From positions 3,724,501-3,788,500 of the forward strand of contig NZ_CP084541.1 in the NCBI RefSeq assembly GCF_020410765.1: a stretch of 64,000 nucleotides of DNA. Direction: 5' to 3'. A program made the position numbers and the translations under genes. The notes below the pieces were generated by a model, which did not search any database, had not been told where the DNA came from, and saw only the letters and a list, made by a program, of their open reading frames with translations. Positions 39,452 to 47,972 of this stretch are shown here, piece by piece. This DNA comes from Streptomyces marincola (GTDB taxonomy: Bacteria > Actinomycetota > Actinomycetes > Streptomycetales > Streptomycetaceae). The stretch's first letter is position 1; every line of letters starts with the position of its first letter.

Positions 39452-40986
39452 GAGCCCACCTCCGTGTCCCCGCCCGCTTCCCCGGCGTCCCCGGTGCCTT
39501 CGGAATCCCCGGTGTCCCCAGCGTCCTCGGCGTCCTCGGCGTCCTCGGAACCGCCGGTCTCCCCGGCGTCCTGCGCGCCGCCCGCCGTGTCCCCGGCGCC
39601 GCGCTGCTCGCGCGCCGCCGCCTGCGGGTCGAGCACCGGGCCCGTGGGCAGCAGCCCGACGAAGCTCTGCGGCACGGACAGCGCCTCGTCCGGCGCGTAC
39701 CGCAGCCGTTCCACCGCCTCGGGCGAGGCGAACGGGTAGGCGGTGCCGCTGTCGGTGACCAGCACGTACGTGCCGCCGGTGCCGCCGGATGCGGTCGCGC
39801 GGACCAGCGCGCCGGAACCCGCGGGCATCCAGATCTCGTCGAGCAGCCCGAGCCGCGCCCCGTCGACCGGGGTCACCGGGGTCAGCCCCTCGGGCTCGGG
39901 CAGCGTCCGCGGCAGGTGCACCGTCGCCTGCCACGGCGCGTCGCCCGGTTGGCCGCCGGGCGGGCTGCTGACGCACACCGGCTGGTTGCGGCCCGGCTCC
40001 TCGGCCGATGGCAGCGTGTCGGGCCAGGCCGGATCGCCCGGCGCGCTCTCGTCGGAACGCGGGGCGCGCGCCGCGTCGGACGCGCTGATCTCGTGGTCGG
40101 TGGACTCGGCGCTCAGCAGCGTGTGCACCAGTTCCGGAACGGACACCAGGCCGTCGGGCCGCACCAGGTAGAACTGCCGCCCCGCGCCGCCCTCCTCGGT
40201 GTGCGCCAGGTCCCCGACCACGGCCGCGAACGGCAACTGCGCCGACGGAACGCTGCCGCTGCCCGCGCCCGGCTCGGGGATCGTGATGGCGGGCCCCTCG
40301 GGCACGGTCGCGATGAACTCGGTCGGCAACTGCACCGCCGCCACGCTCTGGAGGCCGAGCAGGTCGCGGATGCCGGGCTCGACGGCGTGCCTGCGGCCCT
40401 CCGTGAGCAGCCACAGGCCGCCCTCGGCGGCCTCGACGAGCACGGTGGCGCCGCCCTCGGCGTCCCCGCCTGGCGCGACGTCGGGCACCGACAGGTACAG
40501 CGCGGTGCGCGTCGGGCTGCCGCCGGTCTCCGAGGGCGTCGCGCACAGCGTCCAGTCCTCGGTGACCAGCGCGCCCGCGTCCGGCAGCGCGTCGGGCGCG
40601 CCCGGGATGCCGACCGGCAGCCCGCGCGGCGCCTCGTCGAGCGTGGCCTGCCGCACCTCGGTCAGCTCGCCGCCGCCGACGAGGAGCGCGGACGCGAGGT
40701 TGAGCGCCGGGTGCACGACCCCGTTGTTCACGACGTAGCGGTCGCCGCTGTCGCCGACGACGACGGCGCCCGTGCCCGGCAGGGCGGGCCCGCGCCCGCC
40801 GCCGAGCCAGCCGGCGATGCCGAACCCGGCCATGATCAGGATGCCGATGGCGACCCCGCCGCCGAGCGCGCGGTTCAGCCGGCGGCGCGGGTCGAACCGC
40901 GCCTCGTCCGCGCCGCGCAGGAGGCTCGTGGTGCGCCGGCGGTTCTCGTAGGCGTACGCCTCTGCCTGTTCGCGTGTGGTTGCCAT
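39448..40986 (-). CDS. eccB: Type VII secretion protein EccB
   Basis: 512 residues. The N-terminus MATTREQAEAYAYENRRRTT SLLRGADEARFDPRRRLNRAL is diagnostic for EccB, followed by a single membrane helix (about residues 45-62) and a large extracytoplasmic domain with repeats (VVGDSGDRYVVNNGVVHPAL, ALYLSVPD, YLVRPDGLVSVP, YVLVTDSGTAYPFA). The C-terminal 60 residues are a Glu/Asp/Ala/Gly-rich low-complexity tail (GGSEDAEDAEDAGDTGDSEG). Its ATG follows the mycP stop with no gap. EccB forms the core membrane complex with EccC, EccD and EccE. Confidence 0.95.
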   Translation of the reverse strand: MATTREQAEAYAYENRRRTTSLLRGADEARFDPRRRLNRALGGGVAIGILIMAGFGIAGWLGGGRGPALPGTGAVVVGDSGDRYVVNNGVVHPALNLASALLVGGGELTEVRQATLDEAPRGLPVGIPGAPDALPDAGALVTEDWTLCATPSETGGSPTRTALYLSVPDVAPGGDAEGGATVLVEAAEGGLWLLTEGRRHAVEPGIRDLLGLQSVAAVQLPTEFIATVPEGPAITIPEPGAGSGSVPSAQLPFAAVVGDLAHTEEGGAGRQFYLVRPDGLVSVPELVHTLLSAESTDHEISASDAARAPRSDESAPGDPAWPDTLPSAEEPGRNQPVCVSSPPGGQPGDAPWQATVHLPRTLPEPEGLTPVTPVDGARLGLLDEIWMPAGSGALVRATASGGTGGTYVLVTDSGTAYPFASPEAVERLRYAPDEALSVPQSFVGLLPTGPVLDPQAAAREQRGAGDTAGGAQDAGETGGSEDAEDAEDAGDTGDSEGTGDAGEAGGDTEVGS

Positions 40987-42360
40987 CTAACGGGTCCGGT
41001 TCCGGTTCGGGCGCGCGGCGTCGGGCGCCGGGCGGTGGGTGCCGTCGAGCCAGGACAGGCCGGCGGGCGCGGTCGGCGGTGCGGCGGGCGGCCGTTCGTC
41101 GCCGTCCGCGCCCGGCCCGGCGCGCCAGCCGCGCCGGGCCGCCCGGCGCACGGCGGGCGCCGCGAGCAGGCCGAGCACGACGGCGAGCAGCAGCACGCCG
41201 CTCCAGGCCAGCGCGGTCGCGGCGGTCGCGGACAGCAGCGGCTCATCGCGCGGGATCGCCTGCACGGGAACGTGCCCGGGGCGGGCCGCCGCCCCGTCCC
41301 CGGAACCCGAGCCGTCGCCGCCCGTTGCGCCGTCGCCGCCCCCGAGGTGGGTCAGGGCGCCGAACGGGTCGACGATGCCCGCGCCGGTGCGGTCGTTGCG
41401 GCCCCCGGACACCGGCGTGGCCGAGTCGGTCAGCCGCGCGGCGACCTCGGCCGCCGTCAGCTCGGGGAACCTCGACCTGACCAGCGCGGCGGCGCCCGAC
41501 ACCTGGGCGGCGGCCATGCTGGTGCCCGCCTCGGTCCTGTAGCCGGAGCCGCCCGGCGCCACGACCGTCAACTCCTCGCCGTACGCGGCCAGATCCACCC
41601 ACGGACCGGCGTTCGAGCTGTCCATCGGCTGCCCGTCGTCGCCGACCGAAGCCACCGCGAGCACGCCGTCGTAGGCCGCCGGGTACATCAGGCCGCCCGA
41701 GACGTTCTGGTTGCCCTCGTTGCCCGCCGCCGCCACCACGACGACGTCGGCCGCGACCGCGCGGGCCACCGCGTCGCGCACCGGCGCGTCGTCCACCGGG
41801 CGGGCCAGGGAGAGGTTGATGACCCCGGCGCCCGCCGCGACCGCGTCGTCGATCGCGGCGGCGAGGGTGCCGGGCGTGGCCCGGTCCACGCCGTCGTCCA
41901 TGCGCACCGGGTAGACGGTCGCGCCGGGCGCGACGCCGCTCATGTGGTCGGAACGGTGCGCCGCGACCAGCCCGGCGACGGCCGTTCCGTGGCCCGCGCA
42001 GTCCTGGACGGGCGCCACCGCCGTGCGTTCGAACTCGTCCGCCGAGGCCACGCCGTTGTACTCGCTGCCGTCGCTCACCTGGCCCGCGAGGTCGGGGTGC
42101 GAGGCGTCCACGCCCGAGTCGATCACGGCCACGGTGACGCCCTCGCCGATGGCCAGGTCCCACGCCTGCCACAGCCCGAGCCGGTCGACCAGCGGGTACG
42201 GGCCCGCGCCCTCGGGCAGCTCCTCGCCGGTCGCCTGGGTGCGGCACGGCTCGGCCGCGGCCCGGGGCGCGAGCCCCGGCACCGCGAGCGTCGCCGCGCA
42301 CAGCGCGGCCGTGGCCGCGGCGGCGGTCGCCGCCCGCGCGCGCCCTCGTCTCGTCGTCAT
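40987..42360 (-). CDS. mycP: Mycosin, membrane-anchored subtilisin-like protease of the ESX system
   Basis: 457 residues from ATG 42360. It has a signal peptide (AAAATAALCAATLAVPGLAP), then a complete catalytic triad: Asp81 in VAVIDSGVDASHPD, His124 in DCAGHGTAVAG and Ser281 in AGTSMAAAQVSG, with the oxyanion Asn214 in AAGNEGNQ. A Gly-rich linker precedes a C-terminal membrane helix (AWSGVLLLAVVLGLLAAPAV) and a basic cytoplasmic tail. MycP stabilises the ESX membrane complex and cleaves selected substrates. Gene order eccD-mycP-eccB-eccE is that of Streptomyces ESX loci. Confidence 0.95.
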   Translation of the reverse strand: MTTRRGRARAATAAAATAALCAATLAVPGLAPRAAAEPCRTQATGEELPEGAGPYPLVDRLGLWQAWDLAIGEGVTVAVIDSGVDASHPDLAGQVSDGSEYNGVASADEFERTAVAPVQDCAGHGTAVAGLVAAHRSDHMSGVAPGATVYPVRMDDGVDRATPGTLAAAIDDAVAAGAGVINLSLARPVDDAPVRDAVARAVAADVVVVAAAGNEGNQNVSGGLMYPAAYDGVLAVASVGDDGQPMDSSNAGPWVDLAAYGEELTVVAPGGSGYRTEAGTSMAAAQVSGAAALVRSRFPELTAAEVAARLTDSATPVSGGRNDRTGAGIVDPFGALTHLGGGDGATGGDGSGSGDGAAARPGHVPVQAIPRDEPLLSATAATALAWSGVLLLAVVLGLLAAPAVRRAARRGWRAGPGADGDERPPAAPPTAPAGLSWLDGTHRPAPDAARPNRNRTR

Positions 42361-42374
42361 CGGCGGCACCGCGC

Positions 42375-43793
42375 TCACACCCGCAGGTTCAGCAGCGCGG
42401 AGTAGACCTCCCAGACGGCCAGCGCCAGGGGCACGACCGACAGCAGCACGGTGGTCTCCAGGATGTCGACGGCCCGCGAGAGGCGCGGGTTCACCTGGTA
42501 GCGGCCGGCGAACAGCGCGACGCAGCCCGCGACCAGCGCCGTCACCAGCGCGAGCGGCAGGGCGACGCCGAGCGGCGTCAGGCTCTGCCCGGTGCGGTCG
42601 GCCAGCAGGAACGCCGCCGCGCCCACCGCCGACAGCAGGGCCGTGGCCAGCGGAACGGCCCGCTGCCCCGCCTCGACGAACAGCCGGGCCCGCATGAGCG
42701 TCAGCACCACGAGCACCGCGCCCAGCACCCCGGGCCACAGCTCGCCCGACCCGAACAGCACGAGCGTTCCCGCGCCCGCGACCAGGTGGGAGCCGGCCAG
42801 CAGGCCCGCGAGCAGGCGGCGGGCGCGGGCGATCCGGGCGCGCAGCGCGTCGTGGGCGAGCTGGCTCGGCAGCGTCTCCAGGTCCTCGGCGGCCGACGCG
42901 ACCTGCGGCGCGGGCATGCGCGACAGGCGCAGCGCGAGCGTGGGCCACACGGTCGTCAGCGCGAGCGCGAGCGGCGCGGTGACGGACGCGGCCTCGGCGG
43001 GCGTCACGTCCCACACCGCGCACAGCAGCGCGCCGGTCGCCGCGAGCGGTCCCGTCACGACGAGCGCGGCGAACGTGCCGTCCCCGCCGCCGACCAGCAC
43101 CGGGCCGAGCGCGCCGATGACGGCGAGCACCGCGCACGCGAGCAGCAGGTGCCCGGCCGTGAAGCCGTCAACCGTGCCGGCCTCGGTGCCCAGCAGCCGC
43201 ACCGCGCCCAGCATCGCGGGCGGCGCGGCGAGCACCGCGGCGAACGTCCCGGCCCGCACGTCACCGAACGCCCGCGACATCAGCACGCCCACGGTCAGCG
43301 CGAGCAGCGCGGTGCCGAGGCCGAGCCAGCCGGGCAGCCGCCCGGGCGCGACGGCGAGCGCGGCGCACCCGGCGAGCAGCGCGAACGCGGCGAGCGCCGC
43401 CGCCGTCCTGCGCGTCGCGGCGGCCGGCCAGCCCACGCGCACGCCGTGCTCGCCGATGACCTCGGCCACGTCGTCGTACAGCGGGGGCGTGGTGTCGTCG
43501 TGGCCGTGGCCGACGAACAGCACGTCCCCCTCGCGGACGTCCTGCGCGCCCAGCGTCGCGGAGGGGTCGAGGCGCGTTCCGTCGGCGCGCCGCAATATCC
43601 AGCCGCCGTGCCTGACCCCGCCGTCCTGGCCCGGTTCCTCGCCCGCGTGCGCCAGGAGGCCCGGCATGAGCCGGGCCAGCGGCACGCCGGTGGGCACGGC
43701 CAGGTCGGCGCGGCCGGCGGGGCCCGCCAGGCCGACGCGCACGAAGTCGGTGCCGCCGGGGGCCTGCCGCGGGCCCGCGGTGCCCGCGTTCAC
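42375..43793 (-). CDS. eccD: Type VII secretion membrane protein EccD
   Basis: 472 residues from GTG 43793. The N-terminal 100 residues form a ubiquitin-like (YukD-type) domain with DFVRVGLAGPAGRADLAVPT and ILRRADGTRLDPSATLGAQD. About eleven hydrophobic helices follow. EccD is the main membrane channel-forming subunit. The start codon overlaps the stop of a 41-residue mini-ORF by GTGA, and an AGGGAC site precedes it. The gap to mycP is 14 bp. Confidence 0.93.
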   Translation of the reverse strand: MNAGTAGPRQAPGGTDFVRVGLAGPAGRADLAVPTGVPLARLMPGLLAHAGEEPGQDGGVRHGGWILRRADGTRLDPSATLGAQDVREGDVLFVGHGHDDTTPPLYDDVAEVIGEHGVRVGWPAAATRRTAAALAAFALLAGCAALAVAPGRLPGWLGLGTALLALTVGVLMSRAFGDVRAGTFAAVLAAPPAMLGAVRLLGTEAGTVDGFTAGHLLLACAVLAVIGALGPVLVGGGDGTFAALVVTGPLAATGALLCAVWDVTPAEAASVTAPLALALTTVWPTLALRLSRMPAPQVASAAEDLETLPSQLAHDALRARIARARRLLAGLLAGSHLVAGAGTLVLFGSGELWPGVLGAVLVVLTLMRARLFVEAGQRAVPLATALLSAVGAAAFLLADRTGQSLTPLGVALPLALVTALVAGCVALFAGRYQVNPRLSRAVDILETTVLLSVVPLALAVWEVYSALLNLRV

Positions 43794-43915
43794 GACGCGG
43801 TCCCTGCGGTGCGGGCGTGCGCCGCCGTCTCGGCGGTCGTGGAAACGGTGCGGGTGGTTCGGGTGGTGCCGGTGGTGCGGGCGGTCGGGGCCCGCTCGGG
43901 GCTTTTCCCGTTCAT
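43790..43915 (-). CDS. 41-residue Thr/Ala/Arg-rich mini-ORF coupling eccC to eccD
   Basis: The ATG at 43915-43913 overlaps the eccC stop by ATGA, and the TGA at 43792-43790 overlaps the eccD GTG by GTGA. The reading frame thus bridges the gap exactly and differs from that of eccD. The product starts MNGKSPERAPTARTTGTTRT and has 13 Thr in 41 residues. Nearly all third codon positions are G or C, as in real genes here. Function unknown. It may be a true small protein or a translated leader that keeps ribosomes moving from eccC to eccD. Extension of eccD upstream is excluded because the frame differs. Confidence 0.55.
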   Translation of the reverse strand: MNGKSPERAPTARTTGTTRTTRTVSTTAETAAHARTAGTAS

Positions 43916-46900
43916 GAGGTGCTTCCCGGGGCTTGGGTGAGGGGTGATTCGGCGCGGGCCACCTGCACGGGAACGGTGCCGAGCCGCCGGTGCAGCATCA
44001 GGCCGCGGCCCTTGCGCCGCTTGACGGCCTTCAGGCCCCAGATGGGCATCTCATCCTTGGGGATGCTCAACAGGACGGCGGGGGTGTTCAGTTCCTTGAG
44101 GCGGCCGACGACCGGCTCGGCCACCGCGCGGGAGGCGCCGGCGGCCTGGCGCGTGAGGTAGATGTGCAGGCCGATGCCGCGCGCCTGCGGCAGGAAGTCG
44201 AGCAGGTACTTCAGCGCGTTGCCGCGCGAGGTGGCGACCAGGTCGTAGTCGTCGACGAGCAGGTAGATCTCGGGGCCCGTCCACCACGAGCGGTCGCGCA
44301 GCTGCTCGGGCGTCACGTCGGTGCCGGGCAGGCGCTTCTTGAGCCCTTCCGCGAGGCCGCCGACGACCTCCATGGACCGTTCGTGCGTCGTCGAGTAGCC
44401 GAGCAGGTGCGGCCCGTCGAACTCGCGCAGCATCGTCATCCGGTGGTCGAGAATGATCAACTGCGCCTGCTCGGGCGTGTAGGCGGTGATCACCTGGCGG
44501 GCCACCGAGCGCAGCAGCGACGTCTTGCCCGACTCGCTGTCGCCCAGCACGATCAGGCCGGCCTCCTCGCCGGGCCTGAACACCACGGGTTCGAGGCGGT
44601 TGCCCTCGGTCGCCACCGTGATGCCGGGCCGCGGCCCGGGCGCGGCGGCCGTCACGGGGAACGCGGTCGGCAGCAGCCGGACGCCCGGCGCGCGCGGCCC
44701 CTCCCAGGCCGAGTCGACGCGCCGGACGAGGTCGGCTATGCCCTCGGCGAGCCCGTCGGCCGACGGGACCCCGTCCACGCGCGGCACGGCGGTGAGGAAG
44801 TGCAGCTTCTCGTTCGGGTCGGTGATGCCGCGCCCGGGACGGCCGCCGGGGATGGTGCGCTGCGCCTTGCGGTCCACCTCGGAGTCCAGCGCGTCACCGA
44901 GCTTCAGCTCGATCTTCGTGCCGATCAGGTCCCGCAGGCCCATGCGCATGTCGAGCCAGCGGTTGCCGGTGATCACCAGGTGGATGCCGTAGGTCAGCAT
45001 GCGGCCGGCGACGGCCATCAGCGTCTGCTCAAGCTCCGGGTAGGTCTGCCGCAGCACGGCCCAGCCGTCGACGACCAGGAAGATGTCGCCGTGCGCGTCC
45101 TCGCCCACCGGCTCGCCCTCCCGGGCCGCGTACCCGGTCCTGCCCGCCGCGCGGGCCGCGCGGTAGTCGGCCATCGACGTCACGCCGAGTTCGCGGAACC
45201 GCGTCTCGCGGCTCTCCAGCACGGAAAGGACCTCGGCGACGGTGCGGTTGACGCTCTCGGAGTCCAGCCGCCCGGCCACGCCGCCGATGTGCGGCAGTTG
45301 CGCCATGCCGAACAGCGTGCCGCTGAAGTCCAGGCAGTAGAACTGCACCTCGGCCGGCGTGTGGCGCAGCGCGAGCGACGCGATGAGGCTGCGCAGCGCC
45401 GTCGACTTGCCCGCGTGCGGCCCGCCGACGATCGCCGCGTGCCCGCCCGCGCCCGCCAGGTCCACCGTCATGGGGTCGCGCCGCTGGTGGAACGGCCGGT
45501 CGACGATGCCGACGACGGCCGTCAGCGGCGGCCCGTCCGGCGCGCAGCCGTAGCCGCGCCCGGGCCGCACGGACAGGTCGCCGAGCAGCGCGTCCAGCGG
45601 CTCGGGCCGGTCCAGCGGCGGCAGCCACACCTGGTGGGCCTGCGGGCCCTGCCCGGTCATCTGCTCGACCATCACGCCGAGCACGGTGCTGCCGAGCGAT
45701 TCGTTGTCGTCGAACTCGTCCGGCTCGCGGGCCGGTTCCGGCTCGGGCGCGACCTGCTCGGCGGGGACCGGCACGTAACCGGCGGGGAACGGGCGGACGT
45801 TCACCCCGCCGCCGAGCGCCAGCGCGCCGCCGTCCTCGCCGTTCACGCGGTACGGGCCGGAGACGTACGCGGCGCGGAAGCGCTTCAGCGTCGCGGTGTC
45901 CGTCTTCAGGTAGCCGTGGCCAGGGGCGCTCGGCAGGTGGTGCGCGTCCGTGACGCCGATCGCGGTGCGCGACTCCGACTCGGAGAACGTGCGCAGGCCG
46001 ACCCGGTACGACAGATGCGCCTCAAGGCCGCGCAGGCGGCCCTCGTCGAGCCGCTGCGAGGCCAGCAGCAGGTGCAGCCCCAGCGAGCGGCCCAGCCGCC
46101 CGATCTGCACGAACAGGTCGGCGAAGTCGGGCTTCTGGGCCAGCAGTTCGGAGAACTCGTCGACCACGATGAACAGGCTCGGCAACGGCGCGAGCGCCGC
46201 GCCGCGCTGCCGCGCGCGCTCGTAGTCGCGCACCGACACCAGGTTGCCCGCGTCGCGCAGCACCTCCTGGCGGCGGTTCATCTCGCCCGACAGCGCCTCG
46301 CGCATGCGGTCCACGAGGGTGAGGTCGTCCTCCAGGTTCGTGATGACCGCGGCCACGTGCGGCAGTTCCGCCATCCCGGCGAACGTCGCGCCGCCCTTGA
46401 AGTCGACCAGCACGAAGTTCAGCTGGTCGGGCCCGTGCGTCGTGGCCATGCCGAGCACGAGGGTGCGCAGCAGCTCCGACTTGCCCGAGCCGGTCGCGCC
46501 CACGAGCAGGCCGTGCGGGCCCATGCCGTTGAGCGCCGACTCCTTGATGTCCAGTTCGAGCAGCCCGCCGTCCGCCGAGACGCCGATGGGCACCGCGAGC
46601 CGGTCCCTGATCGGGCGCGCCCGCCACAGCGCGTCGAGGTCGAGGCGTCCCGGGTCGGGGATGTTCAGCAGCGCGGGCAGCGTGTTCACGGCGGTGGTCA
46701 GGTCTTCCGCGTCCGCCTGCGTGGTCGCCGCGTCCGTCCTGAACCGCGCCAGCTGCATGGCGAGCGCCTCGGCCTGCGCGGCCGACAGGCCGTCGGCCGT
46801 GCCGAGCCCGTCGCGGGTCTCGCCCGCGACCACGGACAGCGCCGTGCCCGTGATGTCGAGCCGCACGCCGTGCGCGTCCGTGAGGTGCGCGGCCCTGCCG

Positions 46901-47937
46901 TCGAGGTCGAGCACGGTCACGGCCTGCATGCCGTTGGCGTCGAGCAGCGCCTCGGTGCCCGTCACGCGGCCCCCGTCGAGCACCACGAGCAGGTGCGGCA
47001 GCTCCGGGTCGGGGTCGGCGTTGCGGTTGAAACGGGTGCGGCGGGTCAGCTCCGCGCCCAGCCACTCCTCCAGCACGCCGAGCACGCCGTGCGTCATCCG
47101 CACCGGCCCCACGTGGTCCACCTCGTCGGGGTGGTGCGCGTGCGGCAGCCACTTCGCCCAGCCCCAGTCCGCGCCCTCCACCTCCCGGGCGCAGACCACG
47201 ACGCGCAGGTCGCGCGGCGAGTGGAACGTGACGGCGTGCGCCACCACCGCGCGCGCCAGCGCGCGCGCCGCCTCGGGGTCGTCCGCGGTGACGGCGAGCG
47301 ACGCGAACCTGCGCAGCGCCACCTGCACCGGCAGGTCGGGCACCACCGAGTGCGCGTCGATGAACCGCTTCAGCGCCACCGCCGACAGCGGGTCCAGGTC
47401 CTCGACCGGCGGCGACTCGCCCGGCACCAGCGGCGTCGCCAGGTAGCGCGGCCCCGCGCCCACCCGCACGGTCCCGAAGTCGGCGTCCGCGCCCCGGCGT
47501 TCCCACAGCCTGCGGCTCTCGGCCACGGACCACAGCACGGACGGCTCTGGCGCGTTCCACTCCAGCGCCTCGCGCTGCGCCTCGGCCGTGCGCCGCACCT
47601 GCGCGCGGGTGCGCTCCAGGTACCGCAGGTACTCGCGCCGGTCGTTGCGCGCCTGGCTCTTGGCCGAGCCGCGCTGCCGCAGCACCGAGCCGATCACCAT
47701 CGCCAGGCAGGACACCAGGAACATGGTGCCCACGATGTAGCCGATGGCGCCGCGCCCCATGGTCAGCATGTAGAGCACGGAGCCGAGGCCGCTGAGCGCG
47801 GGCAGCGCCGTCATCCAGATGTTGCTGTCCTCGGGCTGCGGCAGCGGCGGCGGCGCCTTGAGCACCAACTCGTTCTCCGGCACCGCCGGCTGCGCGGCCC
47901 GCGCCGGCCGCCGGACCACGGTGGTCGGGCTGCTCAT
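43912..47937 (-). CDS. eccC: Type VII secretion ATPase EccC (fused EccCa-EccCb)
   Basis: 1341 residues. Two membrane helices near the N-terminus (about residues 40-85) precede three FtsK/SpoIIIE ATPase domains, with Walker A loops GATGSGKSE (near residue 479), GGPHAGKST (near 840) and GDSESGKTS (near 1134). The first domain also has LFIVVDEFSELLAQKPDF. This is the full single-chain form found in Streptomyces, whereas mycobacterial ESX-1 splits it in two. EccC recognises the C-terminal signals of WXG100 substrates and powers export. It is encoded between the substrate genes and eccD. Confidence 0.96.
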   Translation of the reverse strand: MSSPTTVVRRPARAAQPAVPENELVLKAPPPLPQPEDSNIWMTALPALSGLGSVLYMLTMGRGAIGYIVGTMFLVSCLAMVIGSVLRQRGSAKSQARNDRREYLRYLERTRAQVRRTAEAQREALEWNAPEPSVLWSVAESRRLWERRGADADFGTVRVGAGPRYLATPLVPGESPPVEDLDPLSAVALKRFIDAHSVVPDLPVQVALRRFASLAVTADDPEAARALARAVVAHAVTFHSPRDLRVVVCAREVEGADWGWAKWLPHAHHPDEVDHVGPVRMTHGVLGVLEEWLGAELTRRTRFNRNADPDPELPHLLVVLDGGRVTGTEALLDANGMQAVTVLDLDGRAAHLTDAHGVRLDITGTALSVVAGETRDGLGTADGLSAAQAEALAMQLARFRTDAATTQADAEDLTTAVNTLPALLNIPDPGRLDLDALWRARPIRDRLAVPIGVSADGGLLELDIKESALNGMGPHGLLVGATGSGKSELLRTLVLGMATTHGPDQLNFVLVDFKGGATFAGMAELPHVAAVITNLEDDLTLVDRMREALSGEMNRRQEVLRDAGNLVSVRDYERARQRGAALAPLPSLFIVVDEFSELLAQKPDFADLFVQIGRLGRSLGLHLLLASQRLDEGRLRGLEAHLSYRVGLRTFSESESRTAIGVTDAHHLPSAPGHGYLKTDTATLKRFRAAYVSGPYRVNGEDGGALALGGGVNVRPFPAGYVPVPAEQVAPEPEPAREPDEFDDNESLGSTVLGVMVEQMTGQGPQAHQVWLPPLDRPEPLDALLGDLSVRPGRGYGCAPDGPPLTAVVGIVDRPFHQRRDPMTVDLAGAGGHAAIVGGPHAGKSTALRSLIASLALRHTPAEVQFYCLDFSGTLFGMAQLPHIGGVAGRLDSESVNRTVAEVLSVLESRETRFRELGVTSMADYRAARAAGRTGYAAREGEPVGEDAHGDIFLVVDGWAVLRQTYPELEQTLMAVAGRMLTYGIHLVITGNRWLDMRMGLRDLIGTKIELKLGDALDSEVDRKAQRTIPGGRPGRGITDPNEKLHFLTAVPRVDGVPSADGLAEGIADLVRRVDSAWEGPRAPGVRLLPTAFPVTAAAPGPRPGITVATEGNRLEPVVFRPGEEAGLIVLGDSESGKTSLLRSVARQVITAYTPEQAQLIILDHRMTMLREFDGPHLLGYSTTHERSMEVVGGLAEGLKKRLPGTDVTPEQLRDRSWWTGPEIYLLVDDYDLVATSRGNALKYLLDFLPQARGIGLHIYLTRQAAGASRAVAEPVVGRLKELNTPAVLLSIPKDEMPIWGLKAVKRRKGRGLMLHRRLGTVPVQVARAESPLTQAPGSTS

Positions 47938-47972
47938 GGTGCGTCCCTCACTTCTCCCCGGTCACGCGGCGG

